Made by a program: the position numbers and the translations under genes. Source: Pseudomonadota bacterium (lineage in GTDB: Bacteria > Pseudomonadota > Gammaproteobacteria > Xanthomonadales > Rhodanobacteraceae). From it: a stretch of 57,747 nt of DNA. Below the pieces are notes generated by a model. That model was not told the DNA's origin. It searched no databases and was given only the letters and a program-made list of their open reading frames with translations. Below, in pieces: positions 1 through 9,077 of this stretch (positions are counted from its first letter, which is position 1; each line of letters begins with the position of its first letter). Where the stretch lies: positions 1 through 57,747 of the forward strand of contig JAFEFS010000060.1 in assembly GCA_018240465.1 (NCBI GenBank). Direction: 5' to 3'.

Positions 1-1460
1 TGTCCTGGATGCTGGCGATCATGGAAGCGGTATACGTCATGACCGGGCGCGAAATCTGGAAGCGCATGACCCAGTTCTGGGGCGTGCTGTTCGGCATCAA
101 CTTCGCGATGGGCGTGGCCACCGGCGTGACCATGGAGTTCCAGTTCGGCACGAACTGGGCGTACTACTCGCACTACGTCGGCGACGTATTCGGCACGCCA
201 CTCGCGATCGAGGGCCTGATGGCGTTCTTCCTCGAGGCGACCTTCATCGGTCTGTTCTTCTTCGGCTGGGATCGGCTGTCCAAGGTGAAACACCTGATCG
301 TCACGTCGCTGCTCGCGCTCGGCACGAACCTGTCCGCACTGTGGATCCTGATCGCGAACGCGTGGATGCAGAACCCGGTCGGTGCCGAATTCAACCTCGA
401 CACCATGCGCATGGAGGTCACTTCGTTCGCGACCGTCATGTTCAACCCGGTCGCGCAGTCGAAGTTCGTGCACACGGTAAGCGCGGGCTACGTGCTCGGC
501 GCGATGTTCGTGCTCTCGATCAGTGCGTGGTACCTGCTCGAGGGCCGCAACATCGAGTTCGCCAAACGCTCGATGACGGTGGCGGCGAGTTTCGGTCTTG
601 CTTCCGCACTCAGCGTCGTCGTGCTCGGCGACGAATCGGGTTACACCGTCTCGGAAAACCAGAAGATGAAGCTCGCCGCGATCGAGGCGATGTGGGAGAC
701 GGAAACGCCACCGGCCTCGTTCACCGCGTTCGGCTGGCCTGACGTGGCCGAGCGCACGACCCATCTGGCTATCCATGTCCCGTGGGTGATGGGCATCATC
801 GGCACGCGCTCGCTCGACGGCGTGCTGCCGGGCATCAACCAGCTCGTCGACGAAGCCGCACGACGCATCGAAAGCGGCCGCATCGCCTACACCGCGATGC
901 AGCGCCTGCGCGCCGACCGCAACGACGCGCGCGCACGCGCCGACTTCGATGCGCACAAGGCCGACCTCGGCTATGCGCTGCTGCTGCGCAAGGTCATCGC
1001 CGATCCAGCGCAGGCGACCCCGGCCGACGTGCGGGCCGCGGCGAACAGCACGATCCCGAACGTGCCCGTGTTGTTCTGGGCGTTCCGCATCATGGTCGGC
1101 TGCGGCCTCTATTTCATCGCGCTGTTCGGCTATTCGTTCTGGCTGGCCTCGAAACGCCGGCTCGATACGCGGCGCTGGTATCTAAAGCTCGCGCTGTACA
1201 GCCTGCCGCTGCCGTGGCTCGCGATCGAACTCGGCTGGATCGTTGCCGAGTACGGGCGCCAGCCGTGGGCGATCGAGGGTGTGCTGCCGACCGCGCTGAG
1301 CGTGTCCTCGGTTTCCGCTGGACAGGTGCTTTTTTCCCTTTGTGGATTTGTGGTTTTCTATACTGCGCTTGCAGTCGTCGACTTCTTCCTGATGCGCCGA
1401 TACGTGCGGCACGGACCTGATGGATTGGGCATCTGGCCGCCGGGAGAAGCACATGCCTGA
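1..1460 (+). CDS. cydA: cytochrome bd ubiquinol oxidase subunit I (5' end outside window)
   Basis: Subunit I of the cytochrome bd quinol oxidase, the inner-membrane enzyme that oxidises quinol and reduces O2 to water at high oxygen affinity. The reading frame is open to the window edge (first full codon at 3). Compared with E. coli CydA about 29 N-terminal residues are missing, including the His19 haem ligand. Visible family signatures are the [10 protein letters not shown] helix with its two acidic residues, the HTVSAGYV haem-ligand helix, FRIMV with the Met ligand, and GRQPWAI. The stretch between the GDESGY motif and the last helices is long, as in the long Q-loop (E. coli type) subfamily rather than the CIO short-loop type. 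It overlaps cydB by 8 nt, and cydX follows. The missing start is a window artefact, not a truncation. Confidence 0.97.
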   Translation, partial: SWMLAIMEAVYVMTGREIWKRMTQFWGVLFGINFAMGVATGVTMEFQFGTNWAYYSHYVGDVFGTPLAIEGLMAFFLEATFIGLFFFGWDRLSKVKHLIVTSLLALGTNLSALWILIANAWMQNPVGAEFNLDTMRMEVTSFATVMFNPVAQSKFVHTVSAGYVLGAMFVLSISAWYLLEGRNIEFAKRSMTVAASFGLASALSVVVLGDESGYTVSENQKMKLAAIEAMWETETPPASFTAFGWPDVAERTTHLAIHVPWVMGIIGTRSLDGVLPGINQLVDEAARRIESGRIAYTAMQRLRADRNDARARADFDAHKADLGYALLLRKVIADPAQATPADVRAAANSTIPNVPVLFWAFRIMVGCGLYFIALFGYSFWLASKRRLDTRRWYLKLALYSLPLPWLAIELGWIVAEYGRQPWAIEGVLPTALSVSSVSAGQVLFSLCGFVVFYTALAVVDFFLMRRYVRHGPDGLGIWPPGEAHA

Positions 1461-2583
1461 CTACGCAACCCTGCGCCTGCTGTGGTGGCTGATCCTCGGC
1501 GTGCTGCTGATCGGCTTCGCGATCATGGACGGCTTCGACTTCGGCATCGCCGCGCTGCTGCGCGTGCTCGGCCGCAACGACGAGGAGCGGCGCGTGCTGC
1601 TCGAAACGATCGAGCCGGTGTGGGAGGGCAACCAGGTCTGGTTCATCCTCGCCGGCGGCGCGGTGTTCGCGGCCTGGCCGTTCGTCTACGCGATCGCGTT
1701 TTCGGGGCTGTACGTGGCGATGTTCCTGCTGTTGGCGGCGTTCATCCTGCGCCCGGTCGGCTTCAGCTATCGCAACAAACTCGCTGACGCGCGTTGGCGC
1801 AATGCCTGGGACTGGGCGTTGACCGTCTCCGGCTTGGTGCCGATGCTGATCTTCGGCGTCGCCTTCGGCAACCTGTTTCTCGGCCTGCCGTTCCGCCTCG
1901 ATGCGGAGATGCGCATGAGCTACGAGGGCGGTTTCTTCGGCCTGCTCACGCCGTTCGCACTGCTCTGTGGCCTGGTCAGCATCACGATGCTGCTCGCCCA
2001 TGGCGCGAGCTATGCCGCATTCAAGGCCGATGCTTCGCTAGCGCAGCGCGCCGGCAAGGTCGCGCGCAGCGCGTCGCTTGCCTTCCTCGTGCTCTACCTG
2101 GTTGCCGGCGTGGTGCTCGCGTTCGGTCTGCCCGGCTATGCGATCGTGTCGCCGATCGATGGCGCGGCGCCGTCGAATCCACCGCTCAAGCAGGTCGTCC
2201 TGCAGGGCCGCTGGCTTGCGGGCTACGCCGCGCATCCCCTGTTCTGGCTGGCCCCGGTGCTCGCGCTCGTCGCGGCGCTGGCCAACTTCGTGCTGATCGC
2301 GGCGCAGAAATACTTCGCCGCGTTTCTTGCCAGCTCGCTGGTCTGCGCCGGAACCATCCTTTCGGCCGGCTTCGCGCTGTTCCCGTTCTTGATACCCTCG
2401 AGTCTCGATCCACGCAGCAGCCTGACGGTGTGGGACGCCTCGTCGAGCCAGCGCACGCTCGGCATCATGCTCATCGTCGTCGTCGTGTTCCTGCCCATCG
2501 TGCTTGCCTACACGAGCTGGGTCTATCGTGTGTTGTGCGGACGGGTGACGTTCGAGCAGATCAAACACCATCTGGGTTATTGA
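1453..2583 (+). CDS. cydB: cytochrome bd ubiquinol oxidase subunit II
   Basis: Subunit II (376 aa) of the cytochrome bd oxidase, a polytopic inner-membrane partner of CydA. It aligns over its full length with E. coli CydB: the start [12 protein letters not shown], the [12 protein letters not shown] motif, [14 protein letters not shown], the RPVGF loop and the C-terminal [10 protein letters not shown] segment. An in-frame ATG lies 33 nt upstream inside cydA. The ATG at 1453 is preferred because its product begins exactly where the family does and it overlaps the cydA stop by 8 nt, consistent with translational coupling. cydX follows after 9 nt, so the operon is cydABX. Confidence 0.97.
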   Translation: MPDYATLRLLWWLILGVLLIGFAIMDGFDFGIAALLRVLGRNDEERRVLLETIEPVWEGNQVWFILAGGAVFAAWPFVYAIAFSGLYVAMFLLLAAFILRPVGFSYRNKLADARWRNAWDWALTVSGLVPMLIFGVAFGNLFLGLPFRLDAEMRMSYEGGFFGLLTPFALLCGLVSITMLLAHGASYAAFKADASLAQRAGKVARSASLAFLVLYLVAGVVLAFGLPGYAIVSPIDGAAPSNPPLKQVVLQGRWLAGYAAHPLFWLAPVLALVAALANFVLIAAQKYFAAFLASSLVCAGTILSAGFALFPFLIPSSLDPRSSLTVWDASSSQRTLGIMLIVVVVFLPIVLAYTSWVYRVLCGRVTFEQIKHHLGY

Positions 2584-2592
2584 GAGAGCGCC

Positions 2593-2712
2593 ATGTGGTA
2601 TTTCAGCTGGATACTCGGCATCGGACTCGCTTGCAGCTTCGCGATCCTCAATGCGATGTGGTTCGAGCTGCATGCAGACTCGCAAGCGAGGTCCGCCCGG
2701 GACGAGCCCTAG
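2593..2712 (+). CDS. cydX: cytochrome bd oxidase small subunit CydX
   Basis: A 39-residue protein starting MWYFSWILGIGLACSF, almost the same as the start of E. coli CydX (MWYFAWILG..LACSF). CydX is a single-span membrane peptide that binds CydA and stabilises the haem centres. It lies 9 nt after the cydB stop, behind a purine-rich GAGAGAG ribosome binding site. The first about 22 residues form the transmembrane helix; the tail is charged and variable, as in the family. It is too short for most gene finders and is easily missed. Confidence 0.93.
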   Translation: MWYFSWILGIGLACSFAILNAMWFELHADSQARSARDEP

Positions 2713-2982
2713 TTCAGCGCCGTCTCGCGGCTCTCCGCAGCCGGCGGGCTGGTCACTCCGGCATGTCCTCGTGGCGAAGCCGCGAGCGCGGCATCCGGGC
2801 CTTGTTCTTGGGCCGCCTTCTTTGCACAAGAAAGGAGCGCAGCCCGCGCGCCGCCCGCGGAAAACCGAGCGGAAGCGGACAGAGCGAGCGAAGGCCGGAT
2901 GGCCAGCCCTTTGCCGTTGAAAGCCCGGCATCCGCCCGAATGACAAGCAAGAATCGGGACGGGCAAGAGGCCGGGTACAGCG
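2713..2982. repeat. non-coding repeat-like block between cydX and the DUF748 gene
   Basis: About 270 bp without a credible gene. Several overlapping short open frames run through it on both strands, but none has a protein-like composition or a ribosome binding site. Read on minus, it has the look of dispersed intergenic elements that I recall from xanthomonad-type genomes: a tract with the sense of TTTCTTGTGCAAAGAAGG next to GC-rich segments and a CATTCGGGCGGATGCCGGG-like piece. Only one copy is in this window, so calling it a repeat rests on recollection and not on a second copy. Confidence 0.4.
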
Positions 2983-5900
2983 CTACTGGAGAGTGAAATC
3001 GACCCGCGTCGTCTTGCCTTGGTCGTCGATGCCCTTGGGCGTCAATTGCGGTGCGAGCGTCCACAAGCGCCGGTCCTCGACCTTGCTGTGGAGAAAGCCG
3101 ACGATGTGGCCGGCGCGGCGTTCGGCGAGGTGCAGCATCGAGGAATCGTCGATCGCGACGTTGGCTTCGAGCAGGCGGCGCATTTCTTCGGGTGGCTGTG
3201 ACTTGGTCAGGAAGCCCAGGGTCTTCTCCTTGGGAAAGTCGGCGTGCCTGTAGGCCGCTTCGAGATATTTTTCGGTTTCCGCGGGGGGCATCGGCTGCGC
3301 GGCGGCTTCCTCGCTGTCGCTGTGGTCGTGCAGGTATTCGCGCCGGATCAGGTCGTCGACCATCACGCGGCGCAGGCCGTTGGTATCGAGGGCCGGGTCG
3401 GTGCGGCCGACGATGCCGAGATTGATTGCGGGGCGTGCGTTCAGCATTTTGGCGATCTGTTCGAGCTTGGCGCGTGCGCCATCGTCGAGCTGGTCGGCAC
3501 CGGGCGCGAATTCAACGTAACCGAGATCTTCGCCGCCGCCGCCGCCCTTGAATGCCGCGGCGAGCAGGCGGAACGGCGCGGTCGCTGCCTTCGCGATCAT
3601 GCCGGCGAAGGCGCGCCAGACGACACCGCCGAGCGAGAACTGCGGATCGTCGAGCGAGCCGGACACGGGCACGTTGACGTCGATGACGCCGTTGGAATCC
3701 TTGAGCAGGGCGACGGCAAGCTTGACCGGCAAGTGGCTCGCACCCGGGTCCTTGTTCTCGTCGCCGAAGGTGAGCTGGTCGATGTAGAGGTGGTTGTCGG
3801 CCTTGAGCTTGCCCTGGTCGAGCAGGTAGCTCACGTCGGCGTTGAGGCGGCCCTTGATGATCGGATAGCCGGTGTACTTCACCGAATACGCGGACAGGTG
3901 GGTCAGCTCGACGCTGTCGGCCTTGCCCTTGATGTCGACGTAGGCGACGGGTGCGAGCGGACTGATCCTGCCGTCGATGTCGACCTCGGCGTTGTCGTCG
4001 AGCCGCCCGCGCAAGGTGACGACGGCGGGCTCGCCGCCGGCCGTGCCGAACGCGTCGATCTTGCCCGACAGCTGGGTGATGTTCGCGGTGTAGTTGGGTT
4101 TGATGAAGTTGTCGGTGTAGTTGAGACGGCCGCGTGACAAGGTGATCTGGCCGACATGGATGGTTGCCGCCGGTTTCGCTGCCGCGGGCTGTTGCGGCGC
4201 AGGTGATTCCGCCTGCGGCGCGGGCGCGGGATTCGTCGGCTCCTGCGCCCGCGTGACCGACACGGGTGTCGCCGCGTTCGTGCCGGCGACTTCGGACAGG
4301 TTGAGCCTGCCGCTGGCGTTCATGATGATACGTGCGTAGAAATCGCTCAACGCGATGTCGCCGAGCTTGAGTTGCATCGGCGCACTGCCGTCCTGCACAA
4401 AGTCGATCGCGCCGATGTTGAGCGCACGCACGCTGGCGAAGTCGTCGCCGCTCAGCTTGTCGAGCACGCGCGCGCGACCGAGCGCGGCGCGGCCACGGTA
4501 GGCGATCTTCGCCAGCTTGCCCTCGGTGTAGCGCAGCGTACCGTCGCTGCTCACCAGCGCCGAAGCCACGCGCACGTTGAGCGGCACTTCGGCGTAGGCG
4601 GTCAGGCCGGCGATGTCGAGCTCGCGCGTCTTCAGGCGGAGGTCGGCGTCGAGCGGAATCGGCCTGACGCTGCCGTCGACTTCGAAACTGCCCTGGTCGA
4701 TCGCGCCGCTCAAGGCAAGCTTCAGCGGTTGTTTCATATCCTCGCTCAAGCCGCCGATGTCGCCCTTGACCGCCTTGAGCACGACCGCGGTGGGCCTCGC
4801 CGTGGTGTGGTCCGCGACCGTCGCGCCGGCGTCGTCGAGAACGAGGCGCGCGATGCTCCATTTCCACGGCTGCGCCGGCCTGGCCGATTTCGCCGCCGCC
4901 GCGGTTTTCGTGGCCGGCCCGGCATCGATCAGGCGCGCGAGGTCGAAGCGGCCGTCGTGCTCGCGTCGCGCGTTGACGCGCAGGCCGTGCACGACGACGT
5001 CGCCCTGTCGGGTCTCTCCTGCGGCGAGGTCGAACCGGGTCAGCGCGATATCGAGCGCCTTCCACGCGATCGCCGGTTCCTTGGCATCCTTGGGACCGAT
5101 GGCCACGTCGCGCAAGGCCAACCTGGCCGGTTCGACGTGCAGGTTGAACAGGCCTTTCCAGTCGGCGGCGAAGCTGCCTTCGCTGTCGAGCTGCCCACCG
5201 CGGATCGTCGCGCGACTGCCTGCCGGCAGCATGAACGGCTGCAGCGGTGCCAGGCCGATGTTCTTCGCGTCCAGCGTGCCCGCGTAGCGGCTCCCGGCCA
5301 GGTCGAGCTTGCCGCGCGTGCCGAGGTCGCCGCCGTTGTGCTTCGCCGTCACCTCGACTGTTGCCGCCGTGCCCTTGGTCGTGTCGAGGCCGGTCAGCGA
5401 ACCCGCAAGGTCGGTCAGCGTGACGGTCGCCGTCGCGTCGGCGACGGTCTCGTCGACGTAGTCGAAGCGGTCGGCGACGAGTCCGAGGTTGGCGATCGCG
5501 AACTCGCTGGCCCGGGCCTTGTCGCCCGACGGTTTCGGCTTCGCGTACAAGGCATCGAAATTGCTGCGTCCGCCCGGTCGCGCGACATAGCGCAGCCGGG
5601 CGTGGTCGAGATTGACGTTGCCGAAGCGGTAGCGCGAGATCAACGGCTCGACGTCGGCGAACGAGGCGATGACGCGGCCGGCTTCCACGATCGGTGCTTT
5701 CGCCTTGTCCGTCATCGCAAAATCGTCGAGCACGACCACGCCGTCGAGGCGCAGTTGCTGCATCGCCTTGTCCTGCACGAAATGCGCGCGCACGCTGGCC
5801 GAAACGAGGCCCTTCGGTATCGCGACCGGGAGCTCGGCAGGCACGTAGGCGAGGTATTGCGGCAGGTCGAGGCGGTCCACGGTCAGATCGATCGTCGATT

Positions 5901-6624
5901 CGAGACTGTGCTTGAACGGCTTGGTCTGGCCCTCGATGCGCAGCGGTCTGCCATCGACGCGCATCGCGACCAGCGGCTGCACCGACACGTCGACGTCGCC
6001 GGGCAGGTTGGCGAGGAACGGGATGCCGATCTCGATGTCGTCGATACGGTGGCTCGCATTCGTCGGCTTGTCGTCGAAGCGGATCTCGCCGCGGTGCACG
6101 CGAATGTTCGACAGCGAGAAACGCGCCGGTTCCGTGGGCGTGGCCTGCATTGCGGCCGCGGGCGCGGCGCGGAAACGATCGATCAGGTCGGAAAAGTTGA
6201 AGCGTCCATCCGCCGCGCGCGCGAGGGCGAGGCGTGGCCGTTCGACCACAACCGCGTCGAGCACGGGCGCCCAGCGCAGCAGCGATGTCCATGAGCCGTT
6301 GAGCACGAGGCGGTCTATGTCGACGAACGGCGCCTTGCCGTCCACGTCGGCGACATGCACTTGGTCGGCGCCGAGCTCGAGGGTGAACGGATTGAATTGC
6401 AGCGCGGCGACCGACGCGGGCCGGCCGAGCAGTCTGGCGGCGTTCGCGTCGACCCAGCGCTGCAACAGCGCGGGCAGCAGAAAGAACCCGGCCAGTGCGT
6501 AGATGACCAGCACGACCGCGGCGATCAGCGCGAGCTTGCGCGCGCGGCGCGAATGGCGCAGCGCAAGCAGGCGCGCGCGCACTGCCAGCGCACGGGTTGT
6601 CAGCGAGGCGATCGATGCCGGCAT
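2983..6624 (-). CDS. AsmA-like DUF748 domain envelope protein
   Basis: A 1213-residue protein. Residues about 31-53 form one N-terminal membrane anchor (LALIAAVVLVIYALAGFFLL); the rest is a very long periplasmic region of repeated beta-rich segments of the DUF748/AsmA type. Such proteins are thought to bridge inner and outer membrane and carry lipids, by analogy with TamB, YhdP and YdbH. A Pro/Ala/Gln-rich linker lies around residues 785-815. The last about 170 residues (YVEFAPGADQLDDGARAKL onward) resemble an OmpA-like region, as often seen in DUF748 proteins. The gene stands alone; the S9 peptidase gene upstream is on the same strand, 159 nt away. Family assignment is firm; the lipid-transport role is by analogy. 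Confidence 0.85.
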   Translation of the reverse strand: MPASIASLTTRALAVRARLLALRHSRRARKLALIAAVVLVIYALAGFFLLPALLQRWVDANAARLLGRPASVAALQFNPFTLELGADQVHVADVDGKAPFVDIDRLVLNGSWTSLLRWAPVLDAVVVERPRLALARAADGRFNFSDLIDRFRAAPAAAMQATPTEPARFSLSNIRVHRGEIRFDDKPTNASHRIDDIEIGIPFLANLPGDVDVSVQPLVAMRVDGRPLRIEGQTKPFKHSLESTIDLTVDRLDLPQYLAYVPAELPVAIPKGLVSASVRAHFVQDKAMQQLRLDGVVVLDDFAMTDKAKAPIVEAGRVIASFADVEPLISRYRFGNVNLDHARLRYVARPGGRSNFDALYAKPKPSGDKARASEFAIANLGLVADRFDYVDETVADATATVTLTDLAGSLTGLDTTKGTAATVEVTAKHNGGDLGTRGKLDLAGSRYAGTLDAKNIGLAPLQPFMLPAGSRATIRGGQLDSEGSFAADWKGLFNLHVEPARLALRDVAIGPKDAKEPAIAWKALDIALTRFDLAAGETRQGDVVVHGLRVNARREHDGRFDLARLIDAGPATKTAAAAKSARPAQPWKWSIARLVLDDAGATVADHTTARPTAVVLKAVKGDIGGLSEDMKQPLKLALSGAIDQGSFEVDGSVRPIPLDADLRLKTRELDIAGLTAYAEVPLNVRVASALVSSDGTLRYTEGKLAKIAYRGRAALGRARVLDKLSGDDFASVRALNIGAIDFVQDGSAPMQLKLGDIALSDFYARIIMNASGRLNLSEVAGTNAATPVSVTRAQEPTNPAPAPQAESPAPQQPAAAKPAATIHVGQITLSRGRLNYTDNFIKPNYTANITQLSGKIDAFGTAGGEPAVVTLRGRLDDNAEVDIDGRISPLAPVAYVDIKGKADSVELTHLSAYSVKYTGYPIIKGRLNADVSYLLDQGKLKADNHLYIDQLTFGDENKDPGASHLPVKLAVALLKDSNGVIDVNVPVSGSLDDPQFSLGGVVWRAFAGMIAKAATAPFRLLAAAFKGGGGGEDLGYVEFAPGADQLDDGARAKLEQIAKMLNARPAINLGIVGRTDPALDTNGLRRVMVDDLIRREYLHDHSDSEEAAAQPMPPAETEKYLEAAYRHADFPKEKTLGFLTKSQPPEEMRRLLEANVAIDDSSMLHLAERRAGHIVGFLHSKVEDRRLWTLAPQLTPKGIDDQGKTTRVDFTLQ

Positions 6625-6783
6625 GGGTTTTGTTCCGTCACCGAATCCGATGGGTTGGATTCTCCCACAAGTCGCACGACGGGCAACCTGTCCGCGGTCC
6701 CGGCGTAGGGGCTCGGTTCATCGAATCCTGCCGACGCCTCTCATATTTTTCGCCGCGAGAAGGAAAGCGGCCTCGCGCGCCCT

Positions 6784-8874
6784 CTACGGCTGTGATTTCT
6801 CGTCCTTCAAGTACCGTGCGAACCACGCCTGCACTTCGGAGTACCAGAATTTCGAGTCCTCGGCGTTGAGCACCCAGTGGTTCTCGTCGGGGAAGACGAT
6901 GAGCTTGCTCTCGACACGCTGGCGCTGCAGCGCCGACCAGTATTCGAGCGCGTTGTTGATCGGCACGCGGAAATCACGCTCGCCGACCGAGACCAGCGCG
7001 GGCGTCTTGAACTTCGCCGCATAGCGGATCGGGTTCTGCTCGCGCCAGATCGCGCCTTGTTCCCAGACCGGGCCGCCGTTGCCGACTTCGCGGCCATAGA
7101 TCGTGTCCGAGGTGCCCCACTGCGCTTCGAGATTGACCAGGCCGGCGTGGCTGACCAGACAGCGGTAGCGTGTCGTCGTCGCCTGCATCCAGTTAGAAAG
7201 ATGGCCGCCGTAACTCGCGCCCGCGGCGCACTGGCGGCTTGCGTCGATGAAGGAATACTTTTTGATCGCCTCGTCCGCGGCGGCGTTGATGTCGTCGCCC
7301 GGACCCTTCAATGGATCTCCCTGGATCGCCTGCGAGAACGCCTCACCGTAACCGGTCGAGCCGACATAGTTGGTCAACAGCACGATGTAACCGGGCGCGG
7401 CGAGCAAGTGGTAGTTCCAGCGCAGCACCCATTGGTCGCGCCATTGCGAGAACGGGCCGCCGTGCATGACCACGAGCAGCGGGTACTTCCGTGCCGGATC
7501 GAAGTGCGGCGGCTTGACGAGCATCGAGTCGATGCGCTGGCCGCGCGCGTTGGTGAAGGCGAAATGTTCCACCGGCGCGAGATCGAGCCTGGCCGCGCGC
7601 TCGCCGCTGAAATTCGTCAGCTTCTGCATCTTGCCCGACGCGTCGAGGCGCACGATCTCGGGCGGCTCGGTCGCCGATTCGTACTGCGCGACGAGCATGG
7701 GCGACTTCACGCCGCCGCTCAGATGTGCCCAGGTGCCATGCGCCGGCGCGCCGACCAGTTTCGCTTCGTTGTCACCGTTCGTGGCGCGATAGAGTTTTTC
7801 CTGGCCTTCGCTCTCGGCCGTGATGAACACCGTGCGCGAATCAGGCGCCGGCGCGAAGCTCGCCACGGAGAGTTTTCCCGGCAGTTCGACGCGTGCGCGC
7901 GGCTTGCCGCTAGGCCAGTCGATCGCGGCAAGGCGCGAGGCGTTGTAGATCGCGCCCGTTTGTGGCGTCACCGCCGCGTACAGCGTGCGGCCGTCGGCGC
8001 TGAAGCGCGGCTTGCCGTAGCTGTCGCCGGCGTCGAGCGAATCGTTGCCGGTCAAGCGCTTGGGCTCGCCGCCGTCGACGGAAACCCGAAACAGATCGGC
8101 GTTGGTGAACTGCCACGCTGCGCGGTCGCGGTTGCGGCTGGCGACGAAGACGATGCTGCGGCCATCGGGCGCCCAGGTCGAGCCGGCATTCTCGTCGGGT
8201 GCGGAATAGCCCGGCAGTTGCGCCAGCGCGGAGCCTGCGATCAGGTCGCGCGCATCGTTCGCACCGATCGTCTGCACGAATACATGCGGACGTTTGTCCT
8301 CGATCCACTTGTCGAAGTTGCGGATCGGAAAGCCGGTGTAGACGTGCGCCTTGTACTTGCGCTCCTCGTGTTCCTTGGCGATGCGCTCGTTGTCCTTGTC
8401 GTCCTTCGCCCCGGGGTAGACGTGGCTGGTGAACAGCAGGCGCTTGCCGTCGGGCGAGAACTCCGGCTCGGCGGCGCCGGTCGACAGCGACGTCGCCCGG
8501 ATCGCCTCGCCGCCTTGGGCGAGATCGAGAATCCAGATTTGCGCGACCTTGTCATCGCCACGCTTGGCCGCAAACGCGAGGCGCCTGGAGTCGGCGCTCC
8601 AGGCGATGCCGCTCTCCGCGGTCTTGCTCGCGGTGAGGCGGCGCGCGGGCGTGCCGCCGTCGGTGGCGACGAGCCACAGGTGCGTGCGCGACTCATCCTT
8701 CTTGTAGCTCGGCTCGGTGACGTTGAACGCGGCGAACTTGCCGTCGGGGCTGGTCACCGGCGCGCCGACCCGCGGCATCAGCCACAGGTCTTCGTGGGTA
8801 ATGGTCGTTTTGTCGGCCGCCTGGGCGAACGTGGCGGCAGCGAGCAGGACAACAACGGCGATGCGGGCTTTCAT
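6784..8874 (-). CDS. secreted S9 family prolyl oligopeptidase-type peptidase
   Basis: A 696-residue serine peptidase of family S9 (acylaminoacyl-peptidase/DPP type) that cleaves short peptides in the periplasm or outside. The start at 8874 is chosen because it gives a clean signal peptide (MKARIAVVVLLAAATFAQA). The open frame continues 58 codons further upstream, but those residues are not family-like. A beta-propeller made of WSADSRRLAF-like and FSPDGKRLLF-like repeats fills roughly residues 30-420. The alpha/beta hydrolase domain follows, with Ser554 in GASYGG, Asp634 in GERDFRVP and His666 in DENHW as the likely triad. It is divergent from the GH20 gene. A role in peptide scavenging is inferred. 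Confidence 0.9.
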   Translation of the reverse strand: MKARIAVVVLLAAATFAQAADKTTITHEDLWLMPRVGAPVTSPDGKFAAFNVTEPSYKKDESRTHLWLVATDGGTPARRLTASKTAESGIAWSADSRRLAFAAKRGDDKVAQIWILDLAQGGEAIRATSLSTGAAEPEFSPDGKRLLFTSHVYPGAKDDKDNERIAKEHEERKYKAHVYTGFPIRNFDKWIEDKRPHVFVQTIGANDARDLIAGSALAQLPGYSAPDENAGSTWAPDGRSIVFVASRNRDRAAWQFTNADLFRVSVDGGEPKRLTGNDSLDAGDSYGKPRFSADGRTLYAAVTPQTGAIYNASRLAAIDWPSGKPRARVELPGKLSVASFAPAPDSRTVFITAESEGQEKLYRATNGDNEAKLVGAPAHGTWAHLSGGVKSPMLVAQYESATEPPEIVRLDASGKMQKLTNFSGERAARLDLAPVEHFAFTNARGQRIDSMLVKPPHFDPARKYPLLVVMHGGPFSQWRDQWVLRWNYHLLAAPGYIVLLTNYVGSTGYGEAFSQAIQGDPLKGPGDDINAAADEAIKKYSFIDASRQCAAGASYGGHLSNWMQATTTRYRCLVSHAGLVNLEAQWGTSDTIYGREVGNGGPVWEQGAIWREQNPIRYAAKFKTPALVSVGERDFRVPINNALEYWSALQRQRVESKLIVFPDENHWVLNAEDSKFWYSEVQAWFARYLKDEKSQP

Positions 8875-8984
8875 CGGATCCCTGTGGCTGGGGCGTTGCG
8901 CTGAGGATAGCTGCAAATGTTGCACGGTGGGCTGGCTGTGGCCGCGCCGCTGCATCATGCGTGAAGGCACGATGCAAGGGCTGT

Positions 8985-8998
8985 TGACAACGTTGTCA
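8985..8998. promoter_or_regulatory. perfect 14-bp palindrome, candidate NagR operator
   Basis: TGACAACGTTGTCA reads the same on both strands. It lies in the 203-bp gap between the divergent S9 peptidase gene and the GH20 hexosaminidase gene, 80 nt before the GH20 start. From memory, the LacI-family regulator NagR of xanthomonads and Alteromonadales recognises a box whose core is TGACARCGYTGTCA, which this matches. A TTGACA at 8984-8989 could be a -35 element overlapping the site, although the -10 at the proper distance is poor. Repression of the GH20 operon relieved by N-acetylglucosamine is inferred from site and gene content. Confidence 0.65.
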
Positions 8999-9077
8999 TG
9001 ATTCGGCCATTCTCCCGCGGCAACGACGATGCGGAGTTTCGGGGCCATCGCCGCGACAATTCCTGCGGGGAGATCGG

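Noticed and set aside
1..1460. Truncated cydA as a possible pseudogene
   Set aside because: The frame is open to the window edge and the missing 29 residues are simply outside the window.
2709..2966. Small protein genes in the block after cydX
   Set aside because: Several overlapping frames on both strands compete, and none has a ribosome binding site or protein-like composition. It is treated as a non-coding repeat-like block.
4372..6294. 640-residue open frame on plus opposite the DUF748 gene
   Set aside because: It is a shadow frame; the DUF748 protein on minus has a membrane anchor and family features.
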